A DNA stretch of 55,278 nt from Acidobacteriota bacterium. Lineage in GTDB: Bacteria > Acidobacteriota > UBA4820 > DSQY01. The notes beneath the pieces were generated by a model. The model ran no database searches and was not told the origin of the DNA. It was given only the letters and a program-made list of their open reading frames with translations. The position numbers and the translations under genes were made by a program. Location of the stretch: assembly GCA_040752915.1 (NCBI GenBank), contig JBFMHB010000011.1:1-55278 (forward strand). Direction: 5' to 3'. Below are positions 25,587 through 34,803 of this stretch, one piece after another. How positions within the stretch are numbered: position 1 is the first letter of the stretch; each line of letters opens with the position of its first letter.

Positions 25587-26168
25587 TCAACCCGGAGGGA
25601 GGAGTTCGGGCGGAATCGGGTTGCCCTCCCGCTCGGTCTCCCACACGGCCGCGGCGATCCACCAGCGGGAGCCGTCCCAGAAGAGTTCCATGGAGTTCAC
25701 TCCCCGGCCCAGGACGGGCCCGTCCTTCGCCCTCCTGATCTCGTAGGTCGAGAAGACGTGGGCGATGTTTCCAAAGCGCCTCGTCACGCGGTGGATCTCC
25801 GTTTCGTAGAAACCCCGCTCCACCAGCCCCGCATCCGTGCGGTCCACGTACTCCTGGTGCGAGGTCACCTCGGGAACGGGAGTTCCGTCCCGGTTCGCGG
25901 TCATGGCCACGAATCGGACACCGGGGATGTACAGCGTCCGGTCGCGTGCCCACTCCCGCGGGCGGCCGGCGGGCCCGCTGATGACTTCGTAGAAGGCCCC
26001 GATGATGCCGTCCAGCGTGGACACGTCGCCGGGCCGCGCCTCAATGGCGGGGACGCGGACCGCCGCCTCCTCCTCCGGAGCGGCCGACCGCAGCGGCGCG
26101 CAGGCCGCCACCAGAGTCAGGACCAACGCCGCCGCCGCTCCCCGATCAAGACGCCCCATCCCGCTCAT
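25587..26168 (-). CDS. Lipoprotein with NTF2/SnoaL-like domain
   Basis: The 193-aa protein has a lipoprotein signal peptide (VAAC lipobox, Cys near residue 23). The domain has TLDGIIGAFYEVISGPAG, a HQEYVDRTDAGL segment, and the closing WWIAAAVWETER strand, typical of an NTF2-like fold. The role is unknown. GGGAGG before ATG 26168 gives the start. Confidence 0.75.
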   Translation of the reverse strand: MSGMGRLDRGAAAALVLTLVAACAPLRSAAPEEEAAVRVPAIEARPGDVSTLDGIIGAFYEVISGPAGRPREWARDRTLYIPGVRFVAMTANRDGTPVPEVTSHQEYVDRTDAGLVERGFYETEIHRVTRRFGNIAHVFSTYEIRRAKDGPVLGRGVNSMELFWDGSRWWIAAAVWETEREGNPIPPELLPPG

Positions 26169-26212
26169 TCCCGGCCTCCCATTCCGTTGCGCCTGCCTGC
26201 CAAGGCGAATCG

Positions 26213-27076
26213 TCACGCCTCGAAGCAGGTTCCCGTCCTCAGGTCCGAGATCCGCCCGCCCATCGTCTTCTCGAGGATCTCGAAGGCCCAGTCGCCGGTG
26301 CAGTGCCCGGTGTAGGTCATCCCGACGGGATGGTCGAGCACGGCGCGGGCCAGATCCTCCACCGCGCGCCGGCTTCCCGCAAGGAGCCGCAGGGGAGGCG
26401 CGGTCACGAGGTGGAAGCCGCCCACCACGGCCCGGATGGGGATTTCAGGAAACGCCGCGGCCACGGTCTCGATCATGTTGAGGATCCCGCTGTGGGAGCA
26501 GCCCGAAAAGATCACCAGGCCCCCCTCCTCTTCCATGGCCGCGACGATCTCGTGGGCGAAGTCGTCCGGCCGAAGGGCTCCGTCCTTCTCCACGAAGAGC
26601 CGCCGGTTCCCCACCGGCCGGGGATGCCGCCCCGAAATACGGGGAAGGAGGTGGACGCCTGGGAGAACCTCGCTGCGCTCCGTGACAATCTCGAAGCGTT
26701 CCGGATATTCGCGCACGAGCGCCGCGTCCAGGCCCACCCTCTTTTTCAGAAAGCCGTACAGCCGCCCGACGCACTCTCCATCCGGCGGGGCGCCCATGTA
26801 GACCTTCGCCCGCTTGTTGACCTCGAAGAAGCGCCTCAAGCCCCCGCCGTGGTCGTAGTGGTGGTGGGAGAGGACCGCCGCCTCCACGGAGGAGAGATCC
26901 ACCGAAAGGCGCCTGGCGTTGTCGGCGAAGGCACCGGAACTTCCCGTGTCGAAGAGAAGGCTCCGCCCGTTCACCTCCACGTGGAGCGCCAGGCCCCATT
27001 CCGAGGCCAGGCGCGCGTCCGTCGCGCTCGGCCGGTTTTCGATCAGCGTCGTCACCTTCACGGCAATCTCCCTCAC
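26213..27076 (-). CDS. MBL-fold metallo-hydrolase
   Basis: The 287-aa protein is a metallo-beta-lactamase-fold enzyme of the group annotated as 7,8-dihydropterin-6-yl-methyl-4-(beta-D-ribofuranosyl)aminobenzene-5'-phosphate synthase-like. It has LLFDTGSSG, the metal motif SHHHYDHGGG (near 69-78), the SGCSHSGILN block, GGFHL and a final YTGHCTGDWA. The natural substrate is uncertain. Its start overlaps the end of the frameshifted acetyltransferase gene. Confidence 0.88.
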   Translation of the reverse strand: MREIAVKVTTLIENRPSATDARLASEWGLALHVEVNGRSLLFDTGSSGAFADNARRLSVDLSSVEAAVLSHHHYDHGGGLRRFFEVNKRAKVYMGAPPDGECVGRLYGFLKKRVGLDAALVREYPERFEIVTERSEVLPGVHLLPRISGRHPRPVGNRRLFVEKDGALRPDDFAHEIVAAMEEEGGLVIFSGCSHSGILNMIETVAAAFPEIPIRAVVGGFHLVTAPPLRLLAGSRRAVEDLARAVLDHPVGMTYTGHCTGDWAFEILEKTMGGRISDLRTGTCFEA

Positions 27077-27572
27077 TCCCTGGCGGAAAAAGCAGGGTGA
27101 AAAGCCACCCTGCCCCGCAAAGGACCCTCCCTCAGCGGCAACCCCCGGGACACCTCCGCCGAGTCCCTTCGGGGACGAGAGCCGGCAGAGGGCGGAACCC
27201 GAAGCGCCCGTGACAGACCGGCTCTCCCACCCCGAAGCACCCGAGGGCGCCCGGGGCCCTCAACCGGTCCAGTCCCTCGCGGACGAGGGCCCTGCCGATT
27301 CCGCGGCGGTTGAGGTCGGACAGAACGGAGACCGACCCCAGTCCTCGCCTGCGGGGCGTGCTGTCGGAGATGGAGCCGGGCGAAAAGGCGATGTGGCCCA
27401 TCACCCGTTCCCCTTCCTCCGCCACGATCCAAGGCATCAACGCGCCGGAAGCCCGAAGCGCGCGGACCATGAAATGCTCCGTGTGCCCGCTGATGGCGAG
27501 GGAATCGAAGGCCGCCGCGGTGACCCCGGTGATCGCCTGGTGGTCCGAAGGCCGATCGTCTCGATGAAACAC
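27073..27572 (-). pseudogene. GNAT family N-acetyltransferase (YhbS-like), frameshifted near the C-terminus
   Basis: The frame from 27572 encodes a GNAT domain: the acetyl-CoA loop LSDLNRRGIGRALVREGL, then VCHGRFGFRPLPALVPEG. It then shifts and stops at 27132. In the neighbouring frame the missing tail is intact (DSAEVSRGLPLREG, GRVAFHPAFSARE) and ends at 27073, exactly overlapping the next start. Restoring one base in the GGG run of CCCGAAGGG (near 27170) joins both parts. It is either a true frameshift or a consensus error. A terminator lies inside the tail. Confidence 0.8.
27087..27113 (-). terminator. Rho-independent terminator inside the acetyltransferase tail
   Basis: On the minus strand an 8-bp stem GCAGGGTG/CACCCTGC with a 6-nt loop is followed by TTTTT. 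It overlaps the codons for the last residues of the acetyltransferase and lies just upstream of the MBL-fold gene, so it would separate the two transcripts. Confidence 0.7.
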
Positions 27573-27716
27573 ATTGCGCGCCGATGTTTGGACAGGTTTC
27601 TCGGTTCAGGGTTTTCCGCCTGGCTGCGCCGCCGCCAAATCCTCAGGCCCCGGTCTCGAAACAGGGAGCCAATCTCGACGCCCACGAGCCGCGCCGCGGG
27701 CGCAGTCGGATCTCCG

Positions 27717-28100
27717 TCAACCCGCCTTCCACGCCTCGTAGATCATGTAGGCGCCCGTGAGCAAAACAAAGACGCCAAAGGACATCTTCAGGGCGGGTCC
27801 GGAGATTCGGACCGCGAAGACGGATCCGACCCAGGCCCCCAAGATGCACGCCAAGGCGATGATCGCCGCGGCCCTCAAGTCCACGAAGTCGTGGTGGTAG
27901 TACTCCAGAACCGCCGCCAGACCGATGGGGGGAAGGAGCACCGCCAGACTCGTGCCTGTCGCCTTGTGGGCGGGGAAGCCAAGGATGTAGATCAGCGCCG
28001 GGACGATGATGACTCCGCCTCCGATGCCGAAGACACCGGACAGTACGCCCGCCAGAAGCCCGACCAGAAGGAGCAGGAAGAACTCCGGAGATGCGATCAT
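27717..28100 (-). CDS. TauE/SafE family membrane permease (half-size)
   Basis: The 127-aa protein has four helices and the TauE/SafE half-module signature: LLAGVLSGVFGIGGGVIIVPAL near 15-36 and HKATGTSLAV. Full-length members have two such halves (~250 aa); this half-size form probably works as a dimer. Sulfite or sulfonate export is typical of the family but not shown here. Confidence 0.87.
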   Translation of the reverse strand: MIASPEFFLLLLVGLLAGVLSGVFGIGGGVIIVPALIYILGFPAHKATGTSLAVLLPPIGLAAVLEYYHHDFVDLRAAAIIALACILGAWVGSVFAVRISGPALKMSFGVFVLLTGAYMIYEAWKAG

Positions 28101-28130
28101 GGGTGCGACCCTCCCGGGCGCGCTCCCCTC

Positions 28131-28502
28131 CTAGCGCAAGGAGTGGAGGCCGAAGAGGTTTCCCTCGGTGTCATAGGCCAAGGCGATGAACCCGTACTCG
28201 CCGATGGACATCTTCGAGCGCTCGACGCGTCCCCCGTGGGCGGCGATCCGAGCCTCTTCCACGGCGCAGTCCTCGCAGCTGAAGTAGACGAGGACGCTGT
28301 TTCCGCCCGAGGGGCACCCGGCCATCCGGACGAGGGCGCCGCCAGCGCCGTTCGCGGCCATGTCCATGTCGAAAGCCCACATTTCCGGCTCGGGCATGTT
28401 CAGGCGCTCCAGTTTTCTCTGGAGGACGCCCTCGTAGAAAGCCTTGGCCCGGGCCATGTCCTGCACGTAGATTTCAAACCAAACGACGGGATTCCCGCTC
28501 AT
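28131..28502 (-). CDS. VOC superfamily protein
   Basis: The 123-aa protein begins VVWFEIYVQDMARAKAFYEGVL, continues through VLVYFSCEDCAVEEARI and ends AYDTEGNLFGLHS. This is the standard single-domain VOC layout with the terminal DxEGN-x-G/H metal-site strand. Substrate is unknown. Confidence 0.9.
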   Translation of the reverse strand: MSGNPVVWFEIYVQDMARAKAFYEGVLQRKLERLNMPEPEMWAFDMDMAANGAGGALVRMAGCPSGGNSVLVYFSCEDCAVEEARIAAHGGRVERSKMSIGEYGFIALAYDTEGNLFGLHSLR

Positions 28503-28573
28503 GGAGTCCTCCGTGGGTCAGGGCGCGACCGTACATGAAACGCCCGGGGGAGACGGCGGCTTCCCCCTTCGCC

Positions 28574-29437
28574 TCACACCGTGCTGGGGGAACGTTCTTC
28601 CCTTCGCGCCTCGGCTTCCATCGCCGAGGCGATGTCCACGGGCACTTCGGGGAGGCGGAAGAACTCCACGAGGGCGAAGAGGGAAAAGAGAGCGAATCCC
28701 GCACGGAAGGTCGCGGCGTTCTGGTGGAACCCGGCATCTGTGGCCACGAGCACCCAGGCCATGGCCACGACCTGGAGGGTCCACCTCAGCGCCAGGCGGG
28801 GCCGGGCCGCCTCCCTCGTGTCCTTCCACATGAAATACAGGAGATCTGGAAAGGCGAGGTACAAGAAGGTCCACGCGCCAAACGGCTCACCGGCCACGTT
28901 TCGGGCCGCGGCGGAGTACATGAACAGCAGGAGGGCGACGAGGGCCAGGCCGGAGGCCGTCCGCCTCCATCCCGGCTGGGTCGCCAGCCGAGCCGACAAG
29001 GCCAGGAACGGCGACCCGTGGATGTAGAGGCACTGGATCTGAAGCACCTCCACGAGCATGGCCTCGGTGACGCCGGGAACGACGAGGAGCCGGCTTTCTC
29101 CGAGCTCCAGGTATTGCGCCGCCAGGACCCCGAAGGGCGCCGCGGCGAGGAGGGACCGCCACTTCGGCCGCTTCAGCAGCAGGGTAAGGAGACGCCCCGC
29201 GAGCTGGACACCGGAGAGGGACCGCGCCAGCCCGGTGGCCCTTAGAATCTCCCGGCCAAGACTCAGGCCCACGCCGACCATGATCAGCGAGAAGGGAAGC
29301 CCCACCAGAAACCCGGCCACCGGATTGTGCCCCTTCATGGAGGGCAGAAGCCCCACAGCCGCGGCGAACACCAGGCCCCCGCCGGGGATCAGTACGAGGA
29401 CCAGGATGAGCCGGCGCGTGATTTCCTTCACCGACAA
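28574..29437 (-). CDS. Multi-pass membrane protein, unknown
   Basis: The 287-aa protein has about seven hydrophobic segments with polar, Arg-rich loops and ends in an acidic/basic tail (EAEARREERSP). The first codon is TTG with GGAGG 8 nt upstream. I do not recognise a family. Confidence 0.6.
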   Translation of the reverse strand: MSVKEITRRLILVLVLIPGGGLVFAAAVGLLPSMKGHNPVAGFLVGLPFSLIMVGVGLSLGREILRATGLARSLSGVQLAGRLLTLLLKRPKWRSLLAAAPFGVLAAQYLELGESRLLVVPGVTEAMLVEVLQIQCLYIHGSPFLALSARLATQPGWRRTASGLALVALLLFMYSAAARNVAGEPFGAWTFLYLAFPDLLYFMWKDTREAARPRLALRWTLQVVAMAWVLVATDAGFHQNAATFRAGFALFSLFALVEFFRLPEVPVDIASAMEAEARREERSPSTV

Positions 29438-29530
29438 GGTTCGGTCCTCCCCCTCCCGCCCGAGCGCTCCACGCTCGGCGGGCGACCGCTCCCGGAACCT
29501 CTTGGATGGAGGCCCTTCCCAGAAAGGACT

Positions 29531-29977
29531 TCAGGCCGGGCCGGCCTCGCAGAGGGCCTTGAGCCTGGCCAGGGCGCGGGGCCAGGCGTCCTCCATGAAC
29601 TCCACGAAGTCGCCCGGGACGTCCAAGTCCACCGTCAGGTCCGTCGAGGACCCCGCGGGGGATAGGGTGTAGTTCTCGTGGGCCGGCACCCAGGCCGCGG
29701 CCTCTTCGCCATCCGTGACCTCCACTCCCTCCTTGAGAAGCCCGACGTGACGGATGGAGAGGAACCGGTGGGGCCGGTTCTCGGCGATGACCGACACGAT
29801 ACCGCTCCCGCCGGGACCGAGGAAACGCATGCGCGTCCCTTCCTCCCAGGAGCCTTCGAAGGTGGAGCCCTCGCAAAACTCGCCCGCCCAGACCCGGTAG
29901 GTGGGGAGGGAGAAGAGGGTGTTCCAGACCACCTCGGGAGAGGCATCGAACCGGGTGCTGTATCGCAAATGCTTCAT
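29531..29977 (-). CDS. SRPBCC (START/Bet v1-like) domain protein
   Basis: The 148-aa protein has the SRPBCC layout: YSTRFDASPEVVWNTLFSLPTYRVW at the start, the GTRMRFLGPGGSGIVSVI strands, and a final long helix MEDAWPRALARLKAL. Members bind hydrophobic ligands or act as AHSA1-like proteins. The specific role is unknown. The ATG directly begins the domain. Confidence 0.85.
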   Translation of the reverse strand: MKHLRYSTRFDASPEVVWNTLFSLPTYRVWAGEFCEGSTFEGSWEEGTRMRFLGPGGSGIVSVIAENRPHRFLSIRHVGLLKEGVEVTDGEEAAAWVPAHENYTLSPAGSSTDLTVDLDVPGDFVEFMEDAWPRALARLKALCEAGPA

Positions 29978-30140
29978 GGGGGGCCTCCCGGGGCGGGCCG
30001 TTCCCGTCGGAGGGGCCCGAGCGGGCCGGCGCTCGCCTCGCCGCGCGACGCGCGCGGCACTACCCAACCCAACGGCATCCCTCCGAGGAAATTGCGCGTC
30101 TCGGGTTCATGTCACGGGAACACATCTTGCGTTGCAGCCT

Positions 30141-30518
30141 CTACGGTTCAGCCGCTCCCCCTCCGCGGTCTGCCCGGCTCCGATCCGGCAGAGTCGCCCC
30201 GAAACGCCGGATCCTCCAGAAGACGGGGACGAGCCCCAAGAGGGGGCCTCCGACGTAGACCGGCGCCCAGGGGCTCTCGGGCGGAGGCGCGACGGGCCAC
30301 GTGGCCAGCGCGAAGGCCGTGAGAAAGAGGCCGAAGAGAAGGAGCGCCTTCCCCCCGTGGGCGTTGACCGCGAACCAGTTCTCCTCGGAGACGAAGGCCT
30401 TCCGCGTGCGGACCCCGTACCAGTAGTTCATGGGGACCTTGCGGAGGACCAGGGGCACGGCGAGGGCCGACGTCATCAGCCCGATCCCCAGGTGAACGAC
30501 CTGCACGGAAACCGCCAT
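30141..30518 (-). CDS. SdpI family membrane protein
   Basis: The 125-aa protein has three helices and the SdpI motif MNYWYGVRTRKAFVSEENW, followed by AVNAHGGKALL. SdpI of Bacillus gives immunity to the SdpC toxin; other members are uncharacterised. The C-terminus has a basic tail. No SdpC-like toxin gene is nearby. Confidence 0.85.
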   Translation of the reverse strand: MAVSVQVVHLGIGLMTSALAVPLVLRKVPMNYWYGVRTRKAFVSEENWFAVNAHGGKALLLFGLFLTAFALATWPVAPPPESPWAPVYVGGPLLGLVPVFWRIRRFGATLPDRSRADRGGGAAEP

Positions 30519-30546
30519 GACCTCCTCCTGACGCCCGATCGACCGC

Positions 30547-30834
30547 CTACTCGAAGAGGCGGGCGTACCCAGAGTAGGGCAGGAGGGGGACGAGGTCGAA
30601 GCGGATGAGCCCCCGCCGCGCCAAGGGAAGCCCGCCCAGTGCGGCCTCGGCCTGGTCCCGGCCCTCGCACTCCAGCACGAGAACCGCCGTGCGACGATCC
30701 GCCCGGAAATAGGCCTCCCGCACCACGCCCGCCTGCTGGAGGTCCCAGAGGCTCCGCGCCTCTTCCTTGAGGTGCGGCGCGAAGTCCTCGGTCCGCGCCC
30801 CCTCCGATTCCACTTCCATCGCGAGGAACTTCAC
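30547..30834 (-). CDS. Small ferredoxin-like-fold protein (muconolactone isomerase/YCII-like)
   Basis: The 95-aa protein has the pattern KFLAMEVESEG...LWDLQQAGVVREAYFRADRRTAVLVLE, then AALGGLPLARRGLIRFDLVPL, typical of alpha-beta plait dimers related to muconolactone isomerase. Function unknown. GTG 30834 follows GGGAGG and is preferred over the upstream ATG at 30897. Confidence 0.75.
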   Translation of the reverse strand: MKFLAMEVESEGARTEDFAPHLKEEARSLWDLQQAGVVREAYFRADRRTAVLVLECEGRDQAEAALGGLPLARRGLIRFDLVPLLPYSGYARLFE

Positions 30835-30921
30835 TCGGGCCGCCTCCCTGACTCGTGGGCCATCCTGGCCGATTTCCGTCTCACCGGGCCGCGCCACCGA
30901 ACGGCGGGCCGAGCGATCGGG

Positions 30922-31992
30922 CTATCCCCGCCTCAAATCCTTCTTGGCGGACTTGAGGAATTTGCCGAAATCCCGGTCCTTCTGCCGCTTTTCGGCGCGG
31001 GACAGGGCATAAAATTCGGATTCCTCCCGGAGCTGGATGAAGTGGCCGTACTCCTGAGGGCTCAGGGCGCCCTCCTGGACGGCCTCGCGCACGGCGCAGC
31101 CGGGCTCGTTCTCGTGGCGGCAGTCCCGGAAACGGCAGCGCGAGGAGAGCCCGGTGATGCCGGAGAAGGTGTCCCCGATCCCGCCCTCGGCCTCCACGAC
31201 TCCGAATTCGCGCATCCCCGGATTGTCGATGACCAGGGCGCCGCCCTCCAGGAGGACCAGCTCGCGCCGCACCGTCGTGTGCCTCCCCTCCCCCGTGGCG
31301 CTCACCTCCGCGGTGGGGAGCCTCTCCCTTCCGACCAAGGCGTTGAGGACCGTGCTCTTCCCCACCCCCGACGAACCGACGAAGCAGTAGGTCCTCCCGG
31401 GAAGCAGGGCCCGTTTCAACTCCTCCACCCCTTCCCCGGTGACGTGGCTCAGGGTCCGCACCGGCACCGCGATCCCCGCGGATCGGATCTCGTCCACCTG
31501 AGAGGCCAGGACCTCGGGCTTCACCAAGTCCGTCTTCGTCAGCAGGACCCACGGCTCGGCCCCACCTTCCCGGACCATCACGAGGTAGCGCTCCAGCCGG
31601 TGGAGGTTGAAGTCGTAGTGGCAGGACTGGACGATGACCACGGTATCGACGTTGGCCGCGATTTCCTGGGGCTCGCCGGAGCCGCCCGCCGCTCTCCGGC
31701 GCAGGACGGTCTTTCTCTCCAGGAGCGCGCGGACCAGCCCCACGTCGTCCTTCGGGCTCTTCTCCGCGCACACCCAGTCCCCCACGCAGGGCCGCTCCCT
31801 GGACGCCGCTTGTTGATAAAGGAACCGGCCCGCCAGTTGTGCCCGGAAGGTCCCGGACGGGACCATGAGCAAGAGCCGGTCGCGGTCCACCGCCGCCACC
31901 CGGGCGAGGGTGTCCCCGGGCTCGCACGACGCCCTTTCCTCAAGCCACTCGTTCCATCCCAACGGGATCAGGTCGGTGCGCCGGATCGCCAT
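30922..31992 (-). CDS. rsgA: Ribosome small-subunit-dependent GTPase A
   Basis: The 356-aa protein is a circularly permuted GTPase: G4 TKTD at 152-155, then G1 GSSGVGKS at 206-213, then G3 DNPG at 256-259. An N-terminal OB-fold lies at ~30-100 and a C-terminal zinc finger begins at C286 (CRFRDCRHENEPGC). It matures the 30S subunit. Length and order are standard. Confidence 0.95.
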   Translation of the reverse strand: MAIRRTDLIPLGWNEWLEERASCEPGDTLARVAAVDRDRLLLMVPSGTFRAQLAGRFLYQQAASRERPCVGDWVCAEKSPKDDVGLVRALLERKTVLRRRAAGGSGEPQEIAANVDTVVIVQSCHYDFNLHRLERYLVMVREGGAEPWVLLTKTDLVKPEVLASQVDEIRSAGIAVPVRTLSHVTGEGVEELKRALLPGRTYCFVGSSGVGKSTVLNALVGRERLPTAEVSATGEGRHTTVRRELVLLEGGALVIDNPGMREFGVVEAEGGIGDTFSGITGLSSRCRFRDCRHENEPGCAVREAVQEGALSPQEYGHFIQLREESEFYALSRAEKRQKDRDFGKFLKSAKKDLRRG

Positions 31993-32092
31993 GCCTTTCT
32001 CCGGAAGCCTTCCTCAAAGAGGCTCCTCGGCAAGATGCACATCCTCCCACGAGTTCGCTACCGACCGCCACCAACGTGCCACGGGACGCACC

Positions 32093-33516
32093 CTACGTAA
32101 GGGAGCCTCCCGCGCCGTCGGGCGGTGCAGCGACTACGCCGCCTCCCAAACGTCCGTCAAACGGTGGGTACATGGACGGTGGGCGGTCCAGATCGATCCG
32201 TTCCACATCGGCCCAGGGCACGTAGGCCGGGCTCGGGCGACCCTCGACGAAAACCAGCAGGCCCGCGTTGTTCTCGCCGAGGTCGCCGGCGGGCTCGAGG
32301 GGCAGGACCTCGCCGCTCCAGAAGGTCACCCTGGCGCGGGCAGGGCCGGCCTCCCCGCCGCCCGCCTTCGCGATGGAGGCGACCAGGCCCAGGGGGATGA
32401 GGTAGTCCACGCCCGCCGACGGGGCGTCGAGGGTCTCGGTGGTCTCGCTTTCGTCGAGGTCGAAGACGATCCGGCCCGTCAGGCGCCGTGCGCTTCGGGT
32501 GGTGACGGCGCCCGTGAGCGGACGACCCGGCGGAAAGTCGCCGTACGCCGGACCGCTGCCGCCGGGGTTGAAATCCACGCGCTCGAAGGCGTCCCAGGAG
32601 ACCAGCACCCGCCCGTAGCGCGGGTCCTCGACGTAGACCCCGCGGTTGCCGGAATCGACGTCTCCCGCGCCCGAGAGGTCCACCTCGCGGCCGTCCGCCC
32701 GCGTCACCCGGGAGCCGCCGCGCGGGAGGCGCGCGATGGAGCGGATGGAGTCGAAACGCAGGCTCAGGGAGCCGTCCGCGGCGCGGCCGTCGAGCGTGTC
32801 GGAACCGGTGCACTCCTCCCTGTCCCACTGGATGAAGCCCGCGAATTCGCCCGTCCGGGCGCGCACCGTTCCGCGCAGGCGCGAGGGGACGGCGTCGGAG
32901 GGGGGGCCGGGAGGAACTCGACGGCGCGGATCAGCAGGCTGTCCAGTTGGACGATTCCGCGGTCGCGGTCCCACACGCGGAGTCCGTCGTCGAAGTCGCT
33001 GGCCTCCATGCGGTCGAGATCGAAGGCGCTCCCGCTCTTGAGGACGACCTGTACGATTCGTCGCCGCGCCTCGATGCGCGCGATGTCCCCGAAGCGCGCC
33101 ATGAAAGGCCGGAGGAGACTCATCGGACGCTCGCGCCGGAGGATCTCCAGACCGAACACCTCGATGGCGCGGTGCTCCCTGGGCCGGTTCTTCGACGGAA
33201 CGTGAACCAGCCAGGGGTTCTCGCGCTTGGAGCCGTTGAAGGTGTCGCCCCAGAACGCCTCCTGGCCGCCCCCCCAGCGCATCCGGCCCTCGTACACCGT
33301 GCCCCCGACGGTGGTGATCCGGCCGTACAGGAACCCACGGGCGTCCGCGTCCACCTCGCGGGCCCCCGGCGAAGGGCCCGGAGAAGCCGCCGATGTCGGG
33401 ACCCCGGAGCATTTCGCCTGCTGCCTCCGATCGCACCGCGCCGCCGCCAGGACGAGCAGGGCGAAGAGGACGGACGCGATGCCCAGGATCGCCCACGCGA
33501 GGGAGGCTCTTTTCAT
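32093..33516 (-). pseudogene. Membrane-anchored protein of repeated SH3-like modules, frameshifted
   Basis: The frame from 33516 encodes an N-terminal membrane anchor (WAILGIASVLFALLVLAAA) and a first module. It then loses frame near 32900-32906, a run of seven G. The continuation in the adjacent frame to 32093 is clearly coding. At least three modules share the pattern G-x-V/I-T-x...G-x-I/M-x-W/F-D/G...D-T-x-N/D-G, then a stretch ending I-x-x-I. Adding one base to the G run restores one ~474-residue protein. Family unknown; likely a periplasmic binding or scaffold protein. Confidence 0.7.
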
Positions 33517-33597
33517 CGTCGGACCTCCGCAGAAGTCAAGCGCTTCCCGCCCGGAATCGGGCCGCCCCGCCCGCCCGCGGGAGAGCGAGTCCGGTCC

Positions 33598-33993
33598 TCA
33601 CGCCTCGTGTTCGATCTCCGGGGGCAGCAACACCCACGGGTGTTTGCGTTCCACATACACGGTCACGCGGGGAGCCGGAAAGGACGGGTCTGCGAAGGCG
33701 CCCACGGGGATTCCGAAGTACTCCTCGAGCCCCTCCGTCTCGTAGTACACGGTGGCCCCGCAGCGGGGACAGAAGTGAAAGGTGATGGTGCCGCCGTCGT
33801 CGGGCTCCCTCGTGAACGCCCTCGATTCGCCGCTCGGGGCCACGTCTTCCTTGCGGAAGCGGGCCTGCACGCCGAAGACGCTTCCGGTGCGACGCTGGCA
33901 GGCCAGGCAGTGGCACACCGAGATCCGGACCGGTTCCCCTCGGACCCGGGCCGTCAGCCTTCCGCAGCTGCAGGAAGCCAGCCTGTCCCCCAT
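33598..33993 (-). CDS. GFA family protein (glutathione-dependent formaldehyde-activating-like)
   Basis: The 131-aa protein has the GFA zinc sites: CSCG near 8-11, CHCLACQRRTGSVFG near 27-41, and the second metal pair FCPRCGATVYYE near 74-85. The name comes from Gfa of Paracoccus; most members are uncharacterised zinc proteins. GAGGAG precedes ATG 33993. Confidence 0.9.
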   Translation of the reverse strand: MGDRLASCSCGRLTARVRGEPVRISVCHCLACQRRTGSVFGVQARFRKEDVAPSGESRAFTREPDDGGTITFHFCPRCGATVYYETEGLEEYFGIPVGAFADPSFPAPRVTVYVERKHPWVLLPPEIEHEA

Positions 33994-34164
33994 GCGCTCT
34001 CCTCGGGCCAGCGAGCCGGGCCGGTCCGTGGAAGAAACCGAAGCGCGCCGGCAAGAGGCGGGGTCCGCGTCGGAGGGACGCCGCCTGCCGGCCCTCGGCA
34101 ACCCCGAACGACCCGACCCCATCGAGCCGGCCCCTCCGCCGGCCGTACTTTCGAAGACCCGTCC

Positions 34165-34701
34165 TTACGCGGGGCGCACCTCGAAGACGCACCGCTTGCT
34201 TCCGGAAAGCTTCGATTCCAGAAGGGTCACTTCGACCGGTTTTCCGAAGACGGCCTCGAAGGATTGCTTTTGATACCCCACGGAGCACTGGCACCACACG
34301 GCCGGCATGCGGCGGCTGTCCACCAGGGGGCAGCCGCACTCACCCTCGGCCACGGAGACGGTCAAGACGCCCTTCTCCTTGTCCCAGGAGGTTTCCGTGC
34401 CCCAGTTCTCTCGGATGGCGGCCCGGTACCCTTCCAGGTTGCCCTTGAATCGCTCCCCCGCCTGGCCCAGCTTGGCGCACTCCCGGCCGGTCTTCTGCAG
34501 GATCCCCGCGCAGGCGGCGGCCGGCGCGTCCTCGGCCATGAAGCCGATCATCTTGGCCAGCTCGTACCGGACGAAGGCCAGCCGCTGGTCCGATCCGGCC
34601 GATTCTCCCGCGAACACCGCTCCGGAGATGGGCAGGACGTTCAGCACACACCCGCACGCGCCCATTCCGCACAGCCCTTTGAGGAACTCCTTGCGGTCCA
34701 C
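34165..34701 (-). CDS. Cysteine-rich protein with N-terminal DRKEFLK leader (DUF6144/L-2-amino-thiazoline-carboxylate hydrolase-like)
   Basis: The 178-aa protein starts with a Tat-like leader, (M)DRKEFLKGLCGMGACGC. Its C-terminal half has GECGCPLVD, VWCQCSVGYQK, FGKPVEVTLLESKLSG and KRCVFEVR. These are typical of the DUF6144/ATC-hydrolase-like group with a CxC-W-CxC metal-like site. Role unknown. GTG 34701 lies just after GGGAGGACAG, which sets the start. Confidence 0.72.
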   Translation of the reverse strand: MDRKEFLKGLCGMGACGCVLNVLPISGAVFAGESAGSDQRLAFVRYELAKMIGFMAEDAPAAACAGILQKTGRECAKLGQAGERFKGNLEGYRAAIRENWGTETSWDKEKGVLTVSVAEGECGCPLVDSRRMPAVWCQCSVGYQKQSFEAVFGKPVEVTLLESKLSGSKRCVFEVRPA

Positions 34702-34803
34702 CTGTCCTCCCTTCCGGATGGCGCCATCCCCCCCCCGCATCCGTTCAATTCTTTACGCGGGCGGTCCGAAGAAGGTTTCCCCCCGAGCCGCCGCCGGGCG
34801 CGC

